A DNA stretch of 64,000 bases from Heligmosomoides polygyrus polygyrus (GCA_947396885.1 OX377202.1:110812221-110876220), one strand, 5' to 3'; positions 1 through 12,440 are shown, numbered from the stretch's first letter. Notes: a model not told the origin generated them from the sequence alone. Program-made: numbers and translations.

Positions 1-185
1 CGAATACCCACAGATGAAGTTTTGGCAAAGTCACCTCTACCATAACCTACCGTAATCGACGGAAATTTCGAAAATGAATGTCAGGTTCGTGATCAGAACC
101 CGAAATACCGCCTCTGGGTGAAGTTTGGGCGAAAAAATTTCAATCTCTCCTCGACTTCTCGAGTCGTGAATACAGTGGTGCCGAA
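1..185. repeat. Right half of a family P palindromic repeat
   Basis: It shares gaagtttgggcgaaa, a near match to cgtgatcagcaccc, and the end block gtggtgccgaatt with the copy at 53432-53729. The left half lies before the window. A complementary end block (aattcggcacc) occurs again near 450-460. Confidence 0.65.
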
Positions 186-918
186 TTCACTTGACTACAA
201 ACACCACCCGGGTGGGCTCTTCCCAGACCTACTCCTCCTGGCCGAGGGTTTTTTCATCTCTTCACTGAGCGCACAACTCGTCTGTCAGCACATGCCGACC
301 AGCCCACATCCTGTTATGGACCAAGTGGAGGCTGCAGCAGGAGAGTCAGCGGCTCATTACGAACCCAAGTAACCTGTAGAGAGCGACAGTCCTTGTGGCG
401 TGCCAAAAAGACCCAGTCCTCGCTGCGCTGCTTGCGGGGCATCCTGGTATTAATTCGGCACCCTATGGAATACTGTGCTTGCAGCTTTTATCTCATCGCT
501 AGAATGGATAGGATGGCGTAAAGAACCAAGCACAACAGCTCATTTTCGGTGCTCCAATTTGATGTTGCCCTAGCGGGGCACTTTTGGGTAGGTGTCCTTT
601 TCAGGATCCATAACGGAAGCGCTCCACCTCGTAATTGCTTCCTCATACACTCGCGTATTGCTTAAACAAAAGCGTACAAATCCTTTTCTAAAACGTAGGA
701 GGAGCACAAGAAGCTGTGTAAGTCGGTTGATGTGATCGAAAATTGCGCCACAATATAATTTCGGGCACTAATTGCAGTTACCAAACTACATAATCGAACT
801 ATGATCACTAGAAGAAGAGGTTGCAAGAAGATTAATTATTTGCTTGATTTTGTTTTCAAGCTGAACGTGTTTTATATTCAAGTGAAAACAATTTAATAAA
901 GTCAGAATAGAAGCGTTA
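186..918. other. No supported gene
   Basis: Mixed composition, short frames only. aattcggcacc near 450 may be the end of another palindromic repeat. Confidence 0.5.
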
Positions 919-1110
919 GAAGGATGTATAGTTGCGATCAAAACTATGCGTCAGGCTGGACTCGAACCCGCACCTTCTGCTTTCCGGGCAGGAATGCTAC
1001 TCTTTTCAGCACCAGAGCTGTTTGACCGAGAAGAACATCCACGATATCTTCCTACAAGCAATCACCTATTCGCATTGACCCGTGATATTGGGTGAGCCGG
1101 CCGCTGGTAT
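919..1110 (-). repeat. tRNA-like repeat family T, copy 1
   Basis: On the minus strand gtgcgggttcgagtccagcc provides a near-perfect B box, preceded by cctgcccggaaagcagaagg (anticodon-arm-like stem CTGC/GCAG) and followed by gttttgatcgcaac. The A-box part is degraded, so it is a repeat or pseudo-tRNA, not a working tRNA. Confidence 0.65.
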
Positions 1111-2647
1111 CTGATAAAAAAAGTCAGAATAAAGTTTTGGCCTGAAATTTCCCTGATTTTCTTTCAGGCAGTTTTGAATTAGAAATTACTTTATCCGATA
1201 GCTAAAGGAATGTCCTTAAGTTTATCGTAAAGCGAGGAAAAGCGAAAATTTTACGCCTGACTACAAGAATACACTGCTCCGTGCAACCACCACCCAGCAC
1301 CTTGCGATTTTGATTAGATCAATAGTGGATGTCCAGCTCTCTTGAAGTTGCGCTTAAGTCATTGATACCACATAAAGGGTCACAAAAGCGTAAATTTGTT
1401 CACTGCACAGCTTCTAACAATGTGTGTATCGTCAACCAAGTGAACATTTCAACGTGCTGGAGTGCATAGCGTAATCTCGACTTGATAACTCGGAGCATTT
1501 TAGCCTTTCGTTGCAGATCGTTCGCTCGTTGAGCATTACAGCAGATTGGATTTTATTGTTTGGGAGTCTCAGAAGGCTCAAAATGCGAGCTTTCATGGGA
1601 CATTAATGGTTCTAGTTACTGCGTCTCAAGAGAGTTGGAATGCACTTCTAACACACTTATTTTCTTTTTTGAATGTGTAATGTTTACAACACGTTGTTGT
1701 CGCTACTGTTTCAGTAATGAAATCTATGAGTCATATATGACTTCTTGCTGCTTAATAGCAATATGTAAAGCACGCACCACCTTGGATGTCGAGATAGACC
1801 AAAACTAAGATACCAAACCTTGAAAAGCGTGGCGACTTTCACGTCCTCGGCAAAACCCCTTTCAAATCCCCGCCCAGATACCGGTCATCTCTAGGTCTTC
1901 AACCGTTCACCTATAGGTCGAAATGAATTCACCTACAATTACATTGTTAGTTCACCAATTTTTCACCTGCAGGTGAGCTCTCTCAGTGTCTGAGCAAGGA
2001 CGTGTACAATGCGTGGAACTAACGTGTCGGCAATTCCCCAAACTGCACTTGGTGTCTAAACGGATCAAGCCTTCGTCGACAGCGACTGGATGGCCGGGTG
2101 AATAGAGCACACCTATTACTGCAACTGCCTGCTCATCTCCCTTACACCAATTGCGTCGAAAACTTTGTTCGCTCACTTGTCCAACAGCTGGTCGCCATAA
2201 GCGACAGCAGTACCAGCATCAGCAGCTTCTAAGTCATGGTAGAGACGATATAGAACAAAGCGTGTGGAGGAATCATTGTTTTCGGCCGCAGCAACGCAAT
2301 GAGTGCCTTTGGTGCTCGACCCTACCGCCCGATGAGATCTCCTACGAGTTGAATCAACTTGTCACATCTCCTAGGTAACGATGGATAAATTGAAAATCAA
2401 ATAATTTACAAGTCGACACACAGGTCTAGCTTACGAGGGAACATTTCTTTACAATATCCAAGGTGAGAGTAGCCAACCTAACCATAACTTCTTCAGGCTA
2501 GGGTAGATCAAAGCAGTTTTCGCTCTCCTTTCGATGGCCCACATTGGCGCCACTATTACGCTCAAGGTGGTTTTCATAAAAATTAATGTAATGAAAAATT
2601 GTTGTCATGTCTTTACCTGTGCGTGCCCTTAAAGAATTTATGTTAAC
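1111..2647. other. No supported gene
   Basis: The longest frames are short and lack splice or family support; the + and minus frames near 2000-2370 look like chance openness. Confidence 0.5.
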
Positions 2648-2661
2648 TAAAATCTTGTGGG

Positions 2662-2947
2662 GGCGCGTGTAGCGCAGTCGGAGGAGGCGCCGGCTGTTGT
2701 GTGCACCCAATACAAGGTTCCTGGTTCGGATTTCCCGCCTAGGCCAACCAAGCCTTCCATCCTTCCGGGGTCGGTGAATTGGTACTAGACTTGTCTGGGA
2801 AGGATAGAGCGCTGACTTGTTCATTAGCTGGCCACCGCAAGACATTGTAATAAATACGCATTCAAATCGCCTCCACGAGATCCCGTAGAAGTAGAATGCG
2901 TGGCGCATCCCAAAAGGGATTGAGTAACGCCGTCCTTTATCCTTTAT
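2662..2947 (+). mobile_element. tRNA-derived SINE (family S), full length, 14-bp target duplication
   Basis: The head has an A box (tagcgcagtcgg) and a degenerate B box (ggttcggattt); the tail reads gtagaatgcgtggcgcatcc and ends in ctttatcctttat. Flanking direct repeats taaaatcttgtggg lie at 2648-2661 and 2948-2961, the mark of LINE-driven insertion. It is the reference copy for the family. Confidence 0.9.
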
Positions 2948-2961
2948 TAAAATCTTGTGGG

Positions 2962-3649
2962 AGTTGTTTGCAGAGCTACTGGTACCTCTCCTACGGATTC
3001 TAGTAGCTGTTTTGAGGTTTACTGCTCTCTAGTAGGACTTGTGATTAGGGGCAAGCCAATCAGGGAAGGGTCTACCCTATACTCTTGCAATAGTCATGGT
3101 AGCTAGAATATGCAAAACAATCATGCTTACCTTATGTCTTCTATCCTAATTATCGGTCGAATAGGGGCTGTAAACTAGATTCCGAGTTGGAGGAGAAAGG
3201 TAAATAACACGACAGAATGAAGCAATACCTGGCACAATTTGATCTATTTTCGTGAAACATTAACCCTCTATGTAATACGAAGTTAATTTACAGCGTCCTA
3301 GTGGAAGGGTGGTCTATTAGAACTGGAATGATGCTGAACAAGAATATTAAGTCCTCGACTCGTCTTGCACCTCTTTCCACTCAAACCGTAACCGTACAAA
3401 AATGACGGGTCGCACGAGCACAAATCATTTCAACGCGATACATTCGGCACATGGTACTCCTGCTGGGCTCCAGGGGCCGGATTCATATTACAGCAATTTA
3501 ACATAAAATTTTACAGCCAAAATCTCTGATAGCGCGGCTTACCAAGCGATATGGTGAGCGACAAGCCGGGTTATCTGAGTTTTCCGCTGTGAATTCTCTG
3601 TTAAAGTTATGTAAGTCGTTGATGAGAGGCGTGGCAAATGTCTGCGTTT
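2962..3649. other. No supported gene
   Basis: Non-repetitive intergenic DNA; nothing recognised. Confidence 0.5.
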
Positions 3650-3992
3650 TCACTACCTCGTAAGGCAGCCACTGGACTCTCGAGCAAGCCCAGGGGGTTG
3701 GGGTAGGCGGGCCAGGGGACGAGGGGTAGAACGCTCGCCCCCAACTGTCTGCGCTCTAGCCTTTCGCGGCAAGGAGCGGCCAGAGCGTGACAGAAAGCGG
3801 TAAGGCCGGGGGCATACTTTCATCGCGACGGTGCCATCGCTGCTCTCAGTTAGGCCTATGTTATACTTCGGCGACGCTGTTGTCGGATCGTTCGAACCAG
3901 CCGCATAGACAGGACACATGATAGGGCAACGGCGCATTTCGTTGTTGAGCAGGACTTTATGAGTACATGGATTAAATAAATAAATAAAAGAA
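3650..3992 (+). repeat. GC-rich segment ending in (AAAT)n
   Basis: About 330 bp of GC-rich DNA ends in attaaataaataaataaaag. This is the mirror arrangement of the other TTTA tails, so it may be the 3' end of a retroelement in + orientation; no coding part is recognised. Confidence 0.3.
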
Positions 3993-5050
3993 ATATGCAA
4001 TATGTATGTAATAAATATGTACAGGACAGGATATGTTCATGGAACTATGTATGGCTCATCCTGCGATCCTCCTTTGGAGAGTAATGGATATGTTTGTAGT
4101 TATCTAGCATTTCAACAGGAAATTGATTCTGCTTCCTTACTGGGTAGTTTTGAGGAATTTTACAGCAGCAACTAGATTACTGTAACGTTACTGTAACAAA
4201 ATCCTTTAAAACTACACACCTTCAAAGTTAGCTCCAACTAGCGCCTCACTTCGGCTCGCCTTTGCACCACGCCCACGCCCGGCGTTGTTTGCCGTCGTTC
4301 GCCTTCGAGTTTCGGGTCTTTGAATTCGTTGCATTGCTCATTGAATTCGTCGTTCCTCGAACCACTACAGTTAAGGTGGACTACGTTTCAGGAGGCGTCT
4401 ATCGTATTGCATCGACGCCCCGTCGTCCTCCTACTTGGCGTGTTTCGGTCGACGCCATCCTTCAGAAGATCGCTGCCGACCGTGTAACGGCCTCGATCCA
4501 CGCCATTTCACCCTGTTTTCAGGCGCTGACGAGTGTAGGCGCTCGCCAAACAACACCAGAAGCGCCAAAGCTGACGACGGACGGAGCCTGATTAAGTTCC
4601 GAGCATCCGTGTAGCCGGCTATTCGCTTGGCTTGGCGACGTCGCCAGCGGCCTTCTCTTCATGATTCTGGCCGCAGTCCCAGCATTTTCTGAAGGAAACC
4701 AGCGGATCCTGCTAGAGAGAACTTTTTGGCACCGCGCTGAGGGGAGTCGCACGAATAGTTCTTATGGATGACCTAGATTTCTTTTATTCCTCTAATCTAT
4801 TGAATATGGAGCGTTTGTAGGATCCCCACATCTTCTTCCTACCTCTCCTGCTTGCGTAGAAGACATTACAACTAACGAAAGCCAGCCAGACTCGATTAAA
4901 TCCGTAGATGACTCCTTCCGCTCGCTGGCAGGGCGGGTCTCTGCAGTTCCTCCATTCGCCTCCCACCTCCACCATAGCTATACGGCCCTTTGTTGGCGTG
5001 ACGTGCAGGACGTTCCTGATTCAGTTCCTTCCAGCTGAATAGTCAGCTGG
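3993..5050. other. Ambiguous GC-richer stretch
   Basis: 4262-4591 (+) and 4519-4975 (minus) hold overlapping open frames with no recognisable family. It could be exonic on one strand, but neither strand is clearly better. Confidence 0.3.
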
Positions 5051-5075
5051 TTCATCCGAGCGAGCGACAAACACT

Positions 5076-5375
5076 TCAGACCACCCACTCCGTCAGGGCG
5101 GACCACGCGGACGCCTTGTTTCCCTTTGGATTCACTCCAAGGCTTACAACTTCCGTCGGTTTTCCTTCCTCATCAACCGTCGCCACATTCGCAGAATTGT
5201 TCTACATGTAGAGTCCTAGATGTTCGTTGTTAGGCATCCTGGTGTCGATTGGGCTCCTTAGACTCCTCAGGGAAGCACAAATCTGGAAGGCCGTCACGTT
5301 TTGAGGGTAAAATACTTCTAGAAATTCAAAAAAAGCTGACCTGTTTGCTTTTACCAATGGGCATACCTTCTGCAT
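5076..5375 (-). pseudogene. Possible SL1-tagged retrocopy or small gene
   Basis: On the minus strand an SL1-like 22-mer (5406-5385) is followed after 9 bases by ATG 5375 and a 57-codon frame (MQKVCPLVKANRSAFFEFLE to EHLGLYM). TAG at 5202-5204 is followed in the same frame by 41 codons (NNSANVATVDEEGKPTEVVS to LTEWVV) ending TGA 5076-5078. The second half could also be a separate exon, as TGTAG precedes it. No family was recognised and no poly(A) trace is visible. Confidence 0.35.
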
Positions 5376-5384
5376 TATTTCGAC

Positions 5385-5406
5385 CTCAAACTTGGGTAAT
5401 TCAATC
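5385..5406 (-). other. SL1-like sequence (20 of 22 match)
   Basis: Reading the minus strand, aattacccaagtttgag is identical to the last 17 bases of nematode SL1, with two mismatches in the first five. The following bases (GTCGAAATA) do not match the rest of an SL RNA, so it is not a working SL gene. Confidence 0.6.
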
Positions 5407-5411
5407 AACAT

Positions 5412-5680
5412 GGGGAGTGCTGTAGCGCAAACACCTGATTCCAGGTTCTTGGTTCGCATTCCGCACCCGGCCCGCCCAAACCTTCCATCCTCCTGGTGAG
5501 GTCGGTGAATTGTTACCGGGCTTGTCTCGGAAAGACAAAGCGATGACTTCTTCATTCATCGGCTGGCCACAGTAAGTCATTGTACAGGCCAAATACGATT
5601 TCAAATTACCTCCAGTTGTAGAATGCGTGGCGCATTTGGAAAGAGATCAATTAACCCCGCCCTTTCCCCTTTTATTTTTT
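5412..5680 (+). mobile_element. SINE family S, diverged copy
   Basis: The A-box region tgtagcgcaa, ggttcttggttcgc, and the tail block gtagaatgcgtggcgcat are recognisable; the head has a deletion. An SL1-like sequence lies 5 bases upstream on the opposite strand. Confidence 0.75.
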
Positions 5681-5822
5681 ATTCTGATTTACTTAGGAAG
5701 AGAACGTAGCAATGTAGACGGATGGCTTCTAATTGGCCTGATATGAAAGGCGTCGAACGTCAAAAGGTAAGAAATTTATATCCGAGTTATATCGAAGACT
5801 AAAGTGGGATCTATAGTGCGGT

Positions 5823-5925
5823 TGCGTGGCGCCACGGCGTTATGGGCGCTATCATTATCGATCGCCTATGCTGCTTAATCGATATCGATAGGCCCTTCAA
5901 CGCTGCGCATCCCTCCGAGTGCAGC
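5823..5925. repeat. Related GC-rich hairpin, diverged
   Basis: ggcgttatgggcgctatc, atcgatatcgatagg and caacgctgcgc resemble the hairpin at 35391 but pair poorly. Confidence 0.4.
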
Positions 5926-6254
5926 ATAATCCCGCCCAACATTATGTGCATAACAGAATACCTGTCACCCATTTGTCGACTGATAGGACTTTAAATGAGC
6001 AGAAAAGGGCCAAAAGAAATATCTAGTGCTTTTTGCGGACAAGATTTGAACATCCTCTGATGATTTTTCTTCGCATCCCCCTACCTCTGCAACTAGTTTT
6101 TCGGATTCAACGAAGGCAAAAATTGCAACGCCAAAGGAAATCATGGATAACCTTCTGGCTAGAAATCTACCCGGCGATGAAGTAAGGTGACTGGAAGAAT
6201 AAGCCGCTGTTAGCATTATAGGATAGAGGATGATCGGCGCTGTTAATTAATGTC

Positions 6255-6530
6255 TTTATGGAATGCGCCACGCATTTTACACCTACGGGATGTTGTAGAG
6301 GCAATTTGAATGCGTATCTGGCCTATACAGTAACCTGCGGCGTCCCATTGCCTGCCAATGAAAGTTAGTGTTTCGACCCTCCCATACAATTCTGGCACCA
6401 ATTCACCGATCACGTAGTGAAGGGTTGGTTTAGGTTGGAATCCCGAACCGAAAACTTCGACTGGCGGTGCACAGCGAGTGCCTTTTCTGCCCTCGCGCCT
6501 CCCTTACCTCGCCTATTTTATATCCTGTAA
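6255..6530 (-). mobile_element. SINE family S, diverged, reverse
   Basis: It opens with the complement of the tail (ggaatgcgccacgcatttta) and runs through gaatgcgtatctggcc; the head is degraded near 6460-6500. Confidence 0.65.
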
Positions 6531-8040
6531 CTTCTTCGAATAAAAAAAGGGAAGGATGAGTCAAAAGACACTGTTCTACTGCTCTATGAACGGCGGCGAT
6601 AATCATTATCTCTGTCGGGGAACAGGAAACATATCTTTGACTCCCGAGACTTAAACAGGCTGTGTCTGCAGGGTTTGTCGAGGAGTGAATGGGTTTTCTA
6701 GACCATCACAAGCATTTTCGATTCTTTTCCTCTGCAGTTAATTTTCTGGTTCAGAGAGTACCAGAGGCACGCCCTCAACGACGATCCCGAATTCGACCGA
6801 GAGCGTTTACCCTGGGTAAACTTGAAAAAACTTATTCAGAAGCCTTTAGATCCTATTATTTGCTGCGCCGTCTTCTCTTATTCAGTTCGTGGATCCGTAA
6901 CTATCAAGCACTTCACGATAGACAGCTCCTTCAACTGAAGACGTGCGCCGCTTCGCCCTAGTTCTAGATATAAGTCAACTTCAATAAGAAACCGATTGCG
7001 CCCTGTTCTTTGTCGCTGACGACGACGACAACGACGACACTGGTTTCTGGTGTTGTGTGTTCGTTCACGTTGGCTGATCCCTTCGCAGTATTTCATCTGA
7101 ATTCCCTGGACGAGGAACCAACACGCCCAATGTCTGCTGGCAGGAGACGGGCCTTTCTAAAAACCCAAACACCTTGTGCCTTCTTGGTTAAGAAGGTGTT
7201 GATATAGCTCAAGTCTAGCTATGAGTTTCTTCTTGTGTTCAAATTAGCTGTTTCGAGGGTAGGTTAACAAGTTTTTGCGTAGTTTTGTGGGGGTTTTAAT
7301 TTTTTGCTGCTTTCAGGTTAATGTAGCTTCTGTTAGGTTTGTTTTCACGACAGCCAATTCTGATGGCGATTCCTTTCTCCCTGAGCTCCCTTGTCTCTTT
7401 CTAAAGCCTTCATGCTAATTAATGTACTTACTATGTATTCAAGAAGGCTGACTTTGAAGCGGACGAGGACAGTTCATTACCGATTCCAGTGAGAATAATT
7501 TTCTGAACATTTCTTCAATCGAAAAGTGCATATTTCGTAGACGAAGGCTGCTGAAGTTCGGGTGCACTTGAATTTTTGAAGAAGTAGACGATTCGGCTCT
7601 CGAGTAGCACTATTCCCACACCTTTTTTAGATATTGAACAGTTCTGGGGCGAAAAATGAAGGCGACCATGTTCATTTTCTGCGTGACTGTGATAGATTTA
7701 GCAGAATGTGTAAATTTTTGTAGGAAAAGCCTTTTTTAGATTAACATGGAAGGTGTGGGTTTGCCAAGTCCTTATCCGAGCTTTACTTCTATGTAATGCA
7801 TGTTTTATGTAACTTTGAGTTCAAATGTTATTTTTCATCCTATTTTCTGTGAACTAGAATGTTTTAGTTATTAAATTACATATCTAGCCTTTTAAGGAAT
7901 AAATCTAATCGAATGCATAATAATACCTTTATTTAAAGGGTAAATAACAACTAGCAGTAGCAGTTGAATAATGCTAAACATAACACTGCTAAATATTACA
8001 ATATGAATAAAAATACTAAACTGAATAATCTTATACTAAG
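6531..8040. other. No supported gene; AT-rich after 7200
   Basis: A GACGAC run near 7015-7040 and a TTCGCAG acceptor-like site at 7082-7088 are the only exon hints. 7200-8040 shows nothing. Confidence 0.45.
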
Positions 8041-8043
8041 GAA

Positions 8044-8315
8044 CACAGGTAGCGCAGTTGGGCGAAGCGAAGGCTCTCGCGTGCATTCAGAATCAATTTA
8101 TATCTCGGATGCAGCCCAGGTCAGCGGATCTCTCGGATCGTTAAATTTTTACCCGACTTGTCTGGGAAGTTTGAGGAGGCACTGACTGTCCTGTCGGACG
8201 GTCACCACAATATTTGTCAAGTACGTATTCAAATCATTTCGATGATATGACATAGGAGTTGGATGCATTACGTGTTCAGGGAGGGGGATTGCTCAACGTC
8301 GAGCATTATTCTCTG
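8044..8315 (+). mobile_element. SINE family S, diverged copy beside mariner A1
   Basis: The head caggtagcgcagttggg and blocks acttgtctgggaag and ggatgcattacg remain. The mariner A1 TIR begins 13 bp after its end. Confidence 0.65.
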
Positions 8316-8327
8316 TTCATTCATGTA

Positions 8328-9408
8328 TTAGGTTGGTGCATAAGTTCTCGGAAATTTGGGACATGAAATATTTATTATCACAACATACGAACAACAATAT
8401 CAAATCATTTGAAGTAACCACCCTTTACATCAATTGTCTTTCGCCAACGTGCTGGTAAGTCATGGATGCCTTTTCTCCAAAACGTGGTCGGTTGTGATTC
8501 GAAAAACGTGAGCAGTGCCTCCTTGACATCCTCTCGGTTCCTAAATTGCTGGCCGTCCGAATAGCGTTGAAGGCTTGAAAACAAATGATAATCAGAAGGA
8601 GCGAGATCTGATAAGGTGGATGTGGAAGAACGGTCCACCCGTAGTCCGCCAATTCAGCCGCCGTCGCTCCAGCAGTAGCGTTGTCGTGTTGAAAATACAC
8701 CTTCACTTGCTCTCCTCGTGTGGTTTGAAGGTGGGCCCTCAACTTCCTCAGTTGGTTGACGCAAACCTCTGCCGTCACTGTTGTCCCTTCGTCCAGCAGC
8801 TCCCAGTATTCTACGCCAAGAACGCTCCACCAAATGCATAGCATCACCTTTTTCACGTGAAGGTCGGGTTTCGGAACGTCCTCTGCCTCTCCAGTTGCGT
8901 AAGCCCACTGTGCACGCCGGTGATAATTAGAGTAGAGCATCCACTTCTCATCCCCGGTGACAAGGTTGTCCAGCCATCCGTGGGTACGTCTGAGGGTAAG
9001 GAGAGACAGAGCGACATCGGCTCTGCGATCCATGTCATGTTGTGTCAAGTCGTGAGGTACCCAGCGACCCAATTTTTGCACCTTGCCAACCGACTTCAAT
9101 CCTCGAACGACTGCTGAGTGACTACACCAAAAGTGCTTGATAGTTCGCGAGTGGTTTGGTATGGGTCCGCTTCCACTCTACTTCGGAGGCCATCCAAATC
9201 CAGTGTCATCGGGCGCCCTTCTCGTTCATTACCTTCAACGGAGAATTCACCAACTGCGAACTTCGAGAACCACTGGTACACAGTACTTCGAGCAGGAGCA
9301 CTCTCGTTGTAGACATCCTTCAGGCGACGATACGATTCGTTGGCATCGAGGCCAGATTGATGCAGGAATAACATGACGTGCCGAATATGCGTCTCAGTTG
9401 GGATGAAT
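8328..9408 (-). mobile_element. Mariner family A copy 1, 5'-truncated
   Basis: The left end starts with the TIR ttaggttggtgcataag next to TA (8326-8327). Compared with copies at 44368 and 48323, homology stops at about 9408, so the transposase 5' end, 5' UTR and second TIR (about 220 bp) are missing. The TIR resembles Hsmar1/cecropia-type mariners. Confidence 0.85.
8405..9408 (-). pseudogene. Broken mariner A1 transposase
   Basis: DD34D transposase remnant. Recognisable blocks are HTH-side YRRLKDVYNESAPARSTVYQW, linker GRWVPHDLTQHDMDRRAD, first Asp block VTGDEKWMLYSN and C-terminal KGIHDLPARW. It has a frameshift near 9115-9125 and lost about 11 bases around the second catalytic block (8690), removing the residues after HDNA. 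The N-terminal four or five residues are absent. Confidence 0.85.
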
Positions 9409-9611
9409 AGCTAAACTCGAACAAAACGTTTAAACTTATAATCGCTTCCAAATTCCTATTAACGCAGCCCAAGCAATGTCGACTAAAATCAAGGATTAGT
9501 GTTAATTAAATGTTCATATCTTCTCCACATCAATGTTTTACCTAAATGGGTCCCTTTCTGACTTCTAAAGTATGATCAAAGAGAGAGAAGAGGAAACAGA
9601 ATATCTTTTGA

Positions 9612-9890
9612 TGTCCGTGGTAGCGCACTCGGAGGATGCACCGGTTGTCTCATGTAGCCCAGCTTAAGGTTCTTGGTTCGGGTACTACCTAGGCTAACCG
9701 AGCCCTCCATCCTCTTGAGTCGGTAGACTGGTGCGAGACTCATCTGCGTGTGATAAAACACTGCACTTTCCACTGGATGACCGCCGCAGGTCAGTGCATA
9801 GACCAAATACGCATTCAGCCTGCCTTCACGACATCACACAGATGTAGAAGCGTGGCGCGTTCTGAAGGGATTGACTTTTATTGCGCCGAC
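9612..9890 (+). mobile_element. SINE family S, diverged copy
   Basis: Head tggtagcgcactcggagg, middle ggttcttggttcgggt, tail gtagaagcgtggcgcgttc. Confidence 0.7.
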
Positions 9891-10556
9891 TTTTCTCATT
9901 TATTCCTTCAGTTTGTATATCCTGTTTAGAAGAAGCCGTTAGTTATTGGTTAGTGCTTGTTGGTCTGTCTTTTATGGACCGTGAAGAGGATAACATATTC
10001 TTTAAAGGAGATTTGATAAAAAGCTTCATTCATCCCAGATCTTCGAAAAGTTTGGAGAGTTTCATAAGCTAACCAATATAATGTATTATCACGCAGTATA
10101 TCATGTTGATTTTAGGGCCTACATGATTCCTATTTTTTAGGTCTAAAGGAGGATCTAGCATATTCTTGAAAAATGTTATAACCAAAGAAAAAGAACCCCC
10201 ATCCTTTTCAACAAATTTCCGTTAAGATGAGCGAGGTCTCTTCAATGATCACCCACTCGAAAGCAGTTTTTTTGCAGTGTCTATTCATAGCCCTTCGTCC
10301 AATTAATCAGCAATTCCGAGTGCTCCTGCGCTTCTGCGGAGTCGTAAGACGTGTACGGACCTCCGCGGTTCATCTCTGCTCACGTTTCGGCCAATGATTA
10401 ATTAATTCCCGGCGGTGCGATGCGGCCCGACGTGCGGCTATTGAATTCGCGAAAAATACACGGCCAACTTGTCTGCGAGAAGCTGATTCTAGGATCCCAT
10501 CGCGTCACTTTCACGGATCTCGACAATGGGATTGGGTGTCTAGGGGTAATATAATA
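9891..10556. other. No supported gene
   Basis: 10300-10500 is GC-richer (cgcttctgcggagtcgtaag) and may be regulatory; otherwise nothing is seen. Confidence 0.4.
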
Positions 10557-11828
10557 TTAGGTTGTAAGGAATTAAATGGCACTGGTTCGCGCGATTTTTT
10601 GGCGCGTCTTTATGCGTTTGATCAAGAACAAACCGTAACATGTGGCATATCATTTAGAAGCGCAAACTTTGCTCTACCGGCGAGTACCAAATTTTCTATG
10701 TAAAAGTAGGAAAACTTTAGAGTTTTATTGACTTTTTTGCAGATGGACAAAAGGGTATCCGAGGCATTTACTTATATGAATTCAAGCTGGGCAACACAGC
10801 TAAGGAGGCGGACGAGAGGATCAACGCCGCATTTGGTCAATGATGTTCCACAATTCGGACGGCGTATCGTTGGTATCAGAAGTTCCGGAATGGAGATGAG
10901 AGCTTGGAAGAACATGAAGGTCGTGGGAGGCATAGTGATGTCGATGAGGACAAGCTGAGAGATGTGGTAGAGGAGGATCCACACAAAGGTACCAGGGAGA
11001 TAGCGAAGGTTCTTGGCGTCAGTCACAACACAGCTGCCCGAAATCTGAAGGAAATTGGAAAGACCAAAAAGCTGGAAAGATGGGTGCCTCACGTCTGTCT
11101 GAGGAGCAAAGAAACCGACGATATGAGATCTCGTCCGCACTGCTTCTACGGAACGAAACGGACCCATTCCTTGATCGCGTCGTAACCTGTGACGAGAAAT
11201 GGATAATGTACGACAACGGGCGACGATCGGCACAGTGGGTGGACAGCGATGGGAGCCCGAAGGTTTTTTCGAAGCCGGAATTGCACCAAAAGAAAGTAAT
11301 GGTGACAGTATGGTGGTGCTCGCTGGGAATGATTCACCACAGCTTCCTCCCTCCCGGTGAATCCATGACGGCAGAGAAGTACTGCATTGAAATTGAAGGA
11401 ATGATGAAAAAGTTGAAGGATATCCGGCCGGCGTTGGTACACCGAAGGCGAGTTCTCCTTCTGCACGACAATGCTCGCCCCCATGTAGCACGAATGACGT
11501 TGCAGAAATTGAATGAGCTGAGCATTGAAACTCTACCACATCCTCCGTTTTCTCCGACCTCTCCCCAACAGACTACCATTTCTCTCGGCGACTTCTCGGT
11601 AGGGAAAATATTCAAATACCAACAGGATGCCGAAAGTGCCTTCGAAGATTTCGTCAATTCCAGAACTTCTGATTTTTACGCTACTGGGATAAAAAAGCTT
11701 GTATCACGTTGACAAAGATGCGTAGAATCAGAGGGTTTTTATTTCGATTAATAAACTTGCCTACAAGCCGAGATATTAACTGTTTAAGTTTACAGTGGTT
11801 CAGTGCCATTTATTTCGTTACAACCTAA
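10557..11828 (+). mobile_element. Mariner family B copy 1
   Basis: The element is 1272 bp with TIRs related to ttaggttgtaacgaaataaa. TA precedes the left end (10555-10556); the right flank reads CA, probably a decayed TA. The family is distinct from A in both TIR and protein. Confidence 0.88.
10743..11725 (+). pseudogene. Broken mariner B1 transposase
   Basis: Compared with copy B2 it has a one-base loss after MDKRV (about 10759), a Gly-to-stop change in the FGQG block (near 10840), a one-base loss at PHELSEEQ (about 11093), and a shift plus small deletion at the third Asp block (about 11552-11585). The first and second blocks remain (VTCDEKWIMYDN, LLHDNARPHVA). Sequence style matches SETMAR/Hsmar-type mariners. 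Confidence 0.87.
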
Positions 11829-12138
11829 CAGAATCATAGTACTGGCTTTTGAGTTTGCTTTCAAGAATTTTTTAAAAGAAAGAAATGGAATGAAATAGAA
11901 AATGGACGTTTGTAAGAGACTACAATTATTTTTATTCTGCAGCAAAACTGGTTTTATCCCGACTATTCTAATCCAAAGGGTCCTGTTGTTATCAAGATCA
12001 CACTCTATCTGTGCATCCAACTGCGTGCCAAAATGGCCCAACAGACATGTTACCGTTTATCAGACTCATGATCTCCAATTTCCTCAGTTTTCTTTACGAA
12101 GGTGTAAAAGCACCATTTATAGATAGTATCGTTGACTC

Positions 12139-12440
12139 AGGGCGCGTGATGCGCAGTCGGAGGAGGTGCCGGCTGTCGCTTGCACCCGATACCAGGTTCT
12201 TGATTCGGATTTCCCGTCCAGGCCAACCAAGCCTTCCATCCCTCCGGGGTCGGTGAATTGGTACCAGACTTGTCTGGGAAGGATAGAGCGCTGACTTGTT
12301 CATCGGTTGACCACCGCAAGTCATTGTATGGCCAAATACGCGTTCAGCTTACCTCCATGACATCCCGTGGAAGTAGAATGCGTGGCGCAGGGGGGGGGGG
12401 GGATTGAATAACGTCGTACCTTATCCTTTTTTATTTTATT
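12139..12440 (+). mobile_element. SINE family S, full length, 8-bp target duplication
   Basis: Close to the reference copy. Direct repeats gttgactc lie at 12131-12138 and 12441-12448. A run of about 13 G near 12390 replaces the usual catcccaaaa of the tail. Confidence 0.88.

Noticed and set aside
5385..5406. A functional SL RNA gene
   Set aside because: The bases after the SL1-like part do not match the SL RNA body and no Sm-site or stem-loop pattern was seen.
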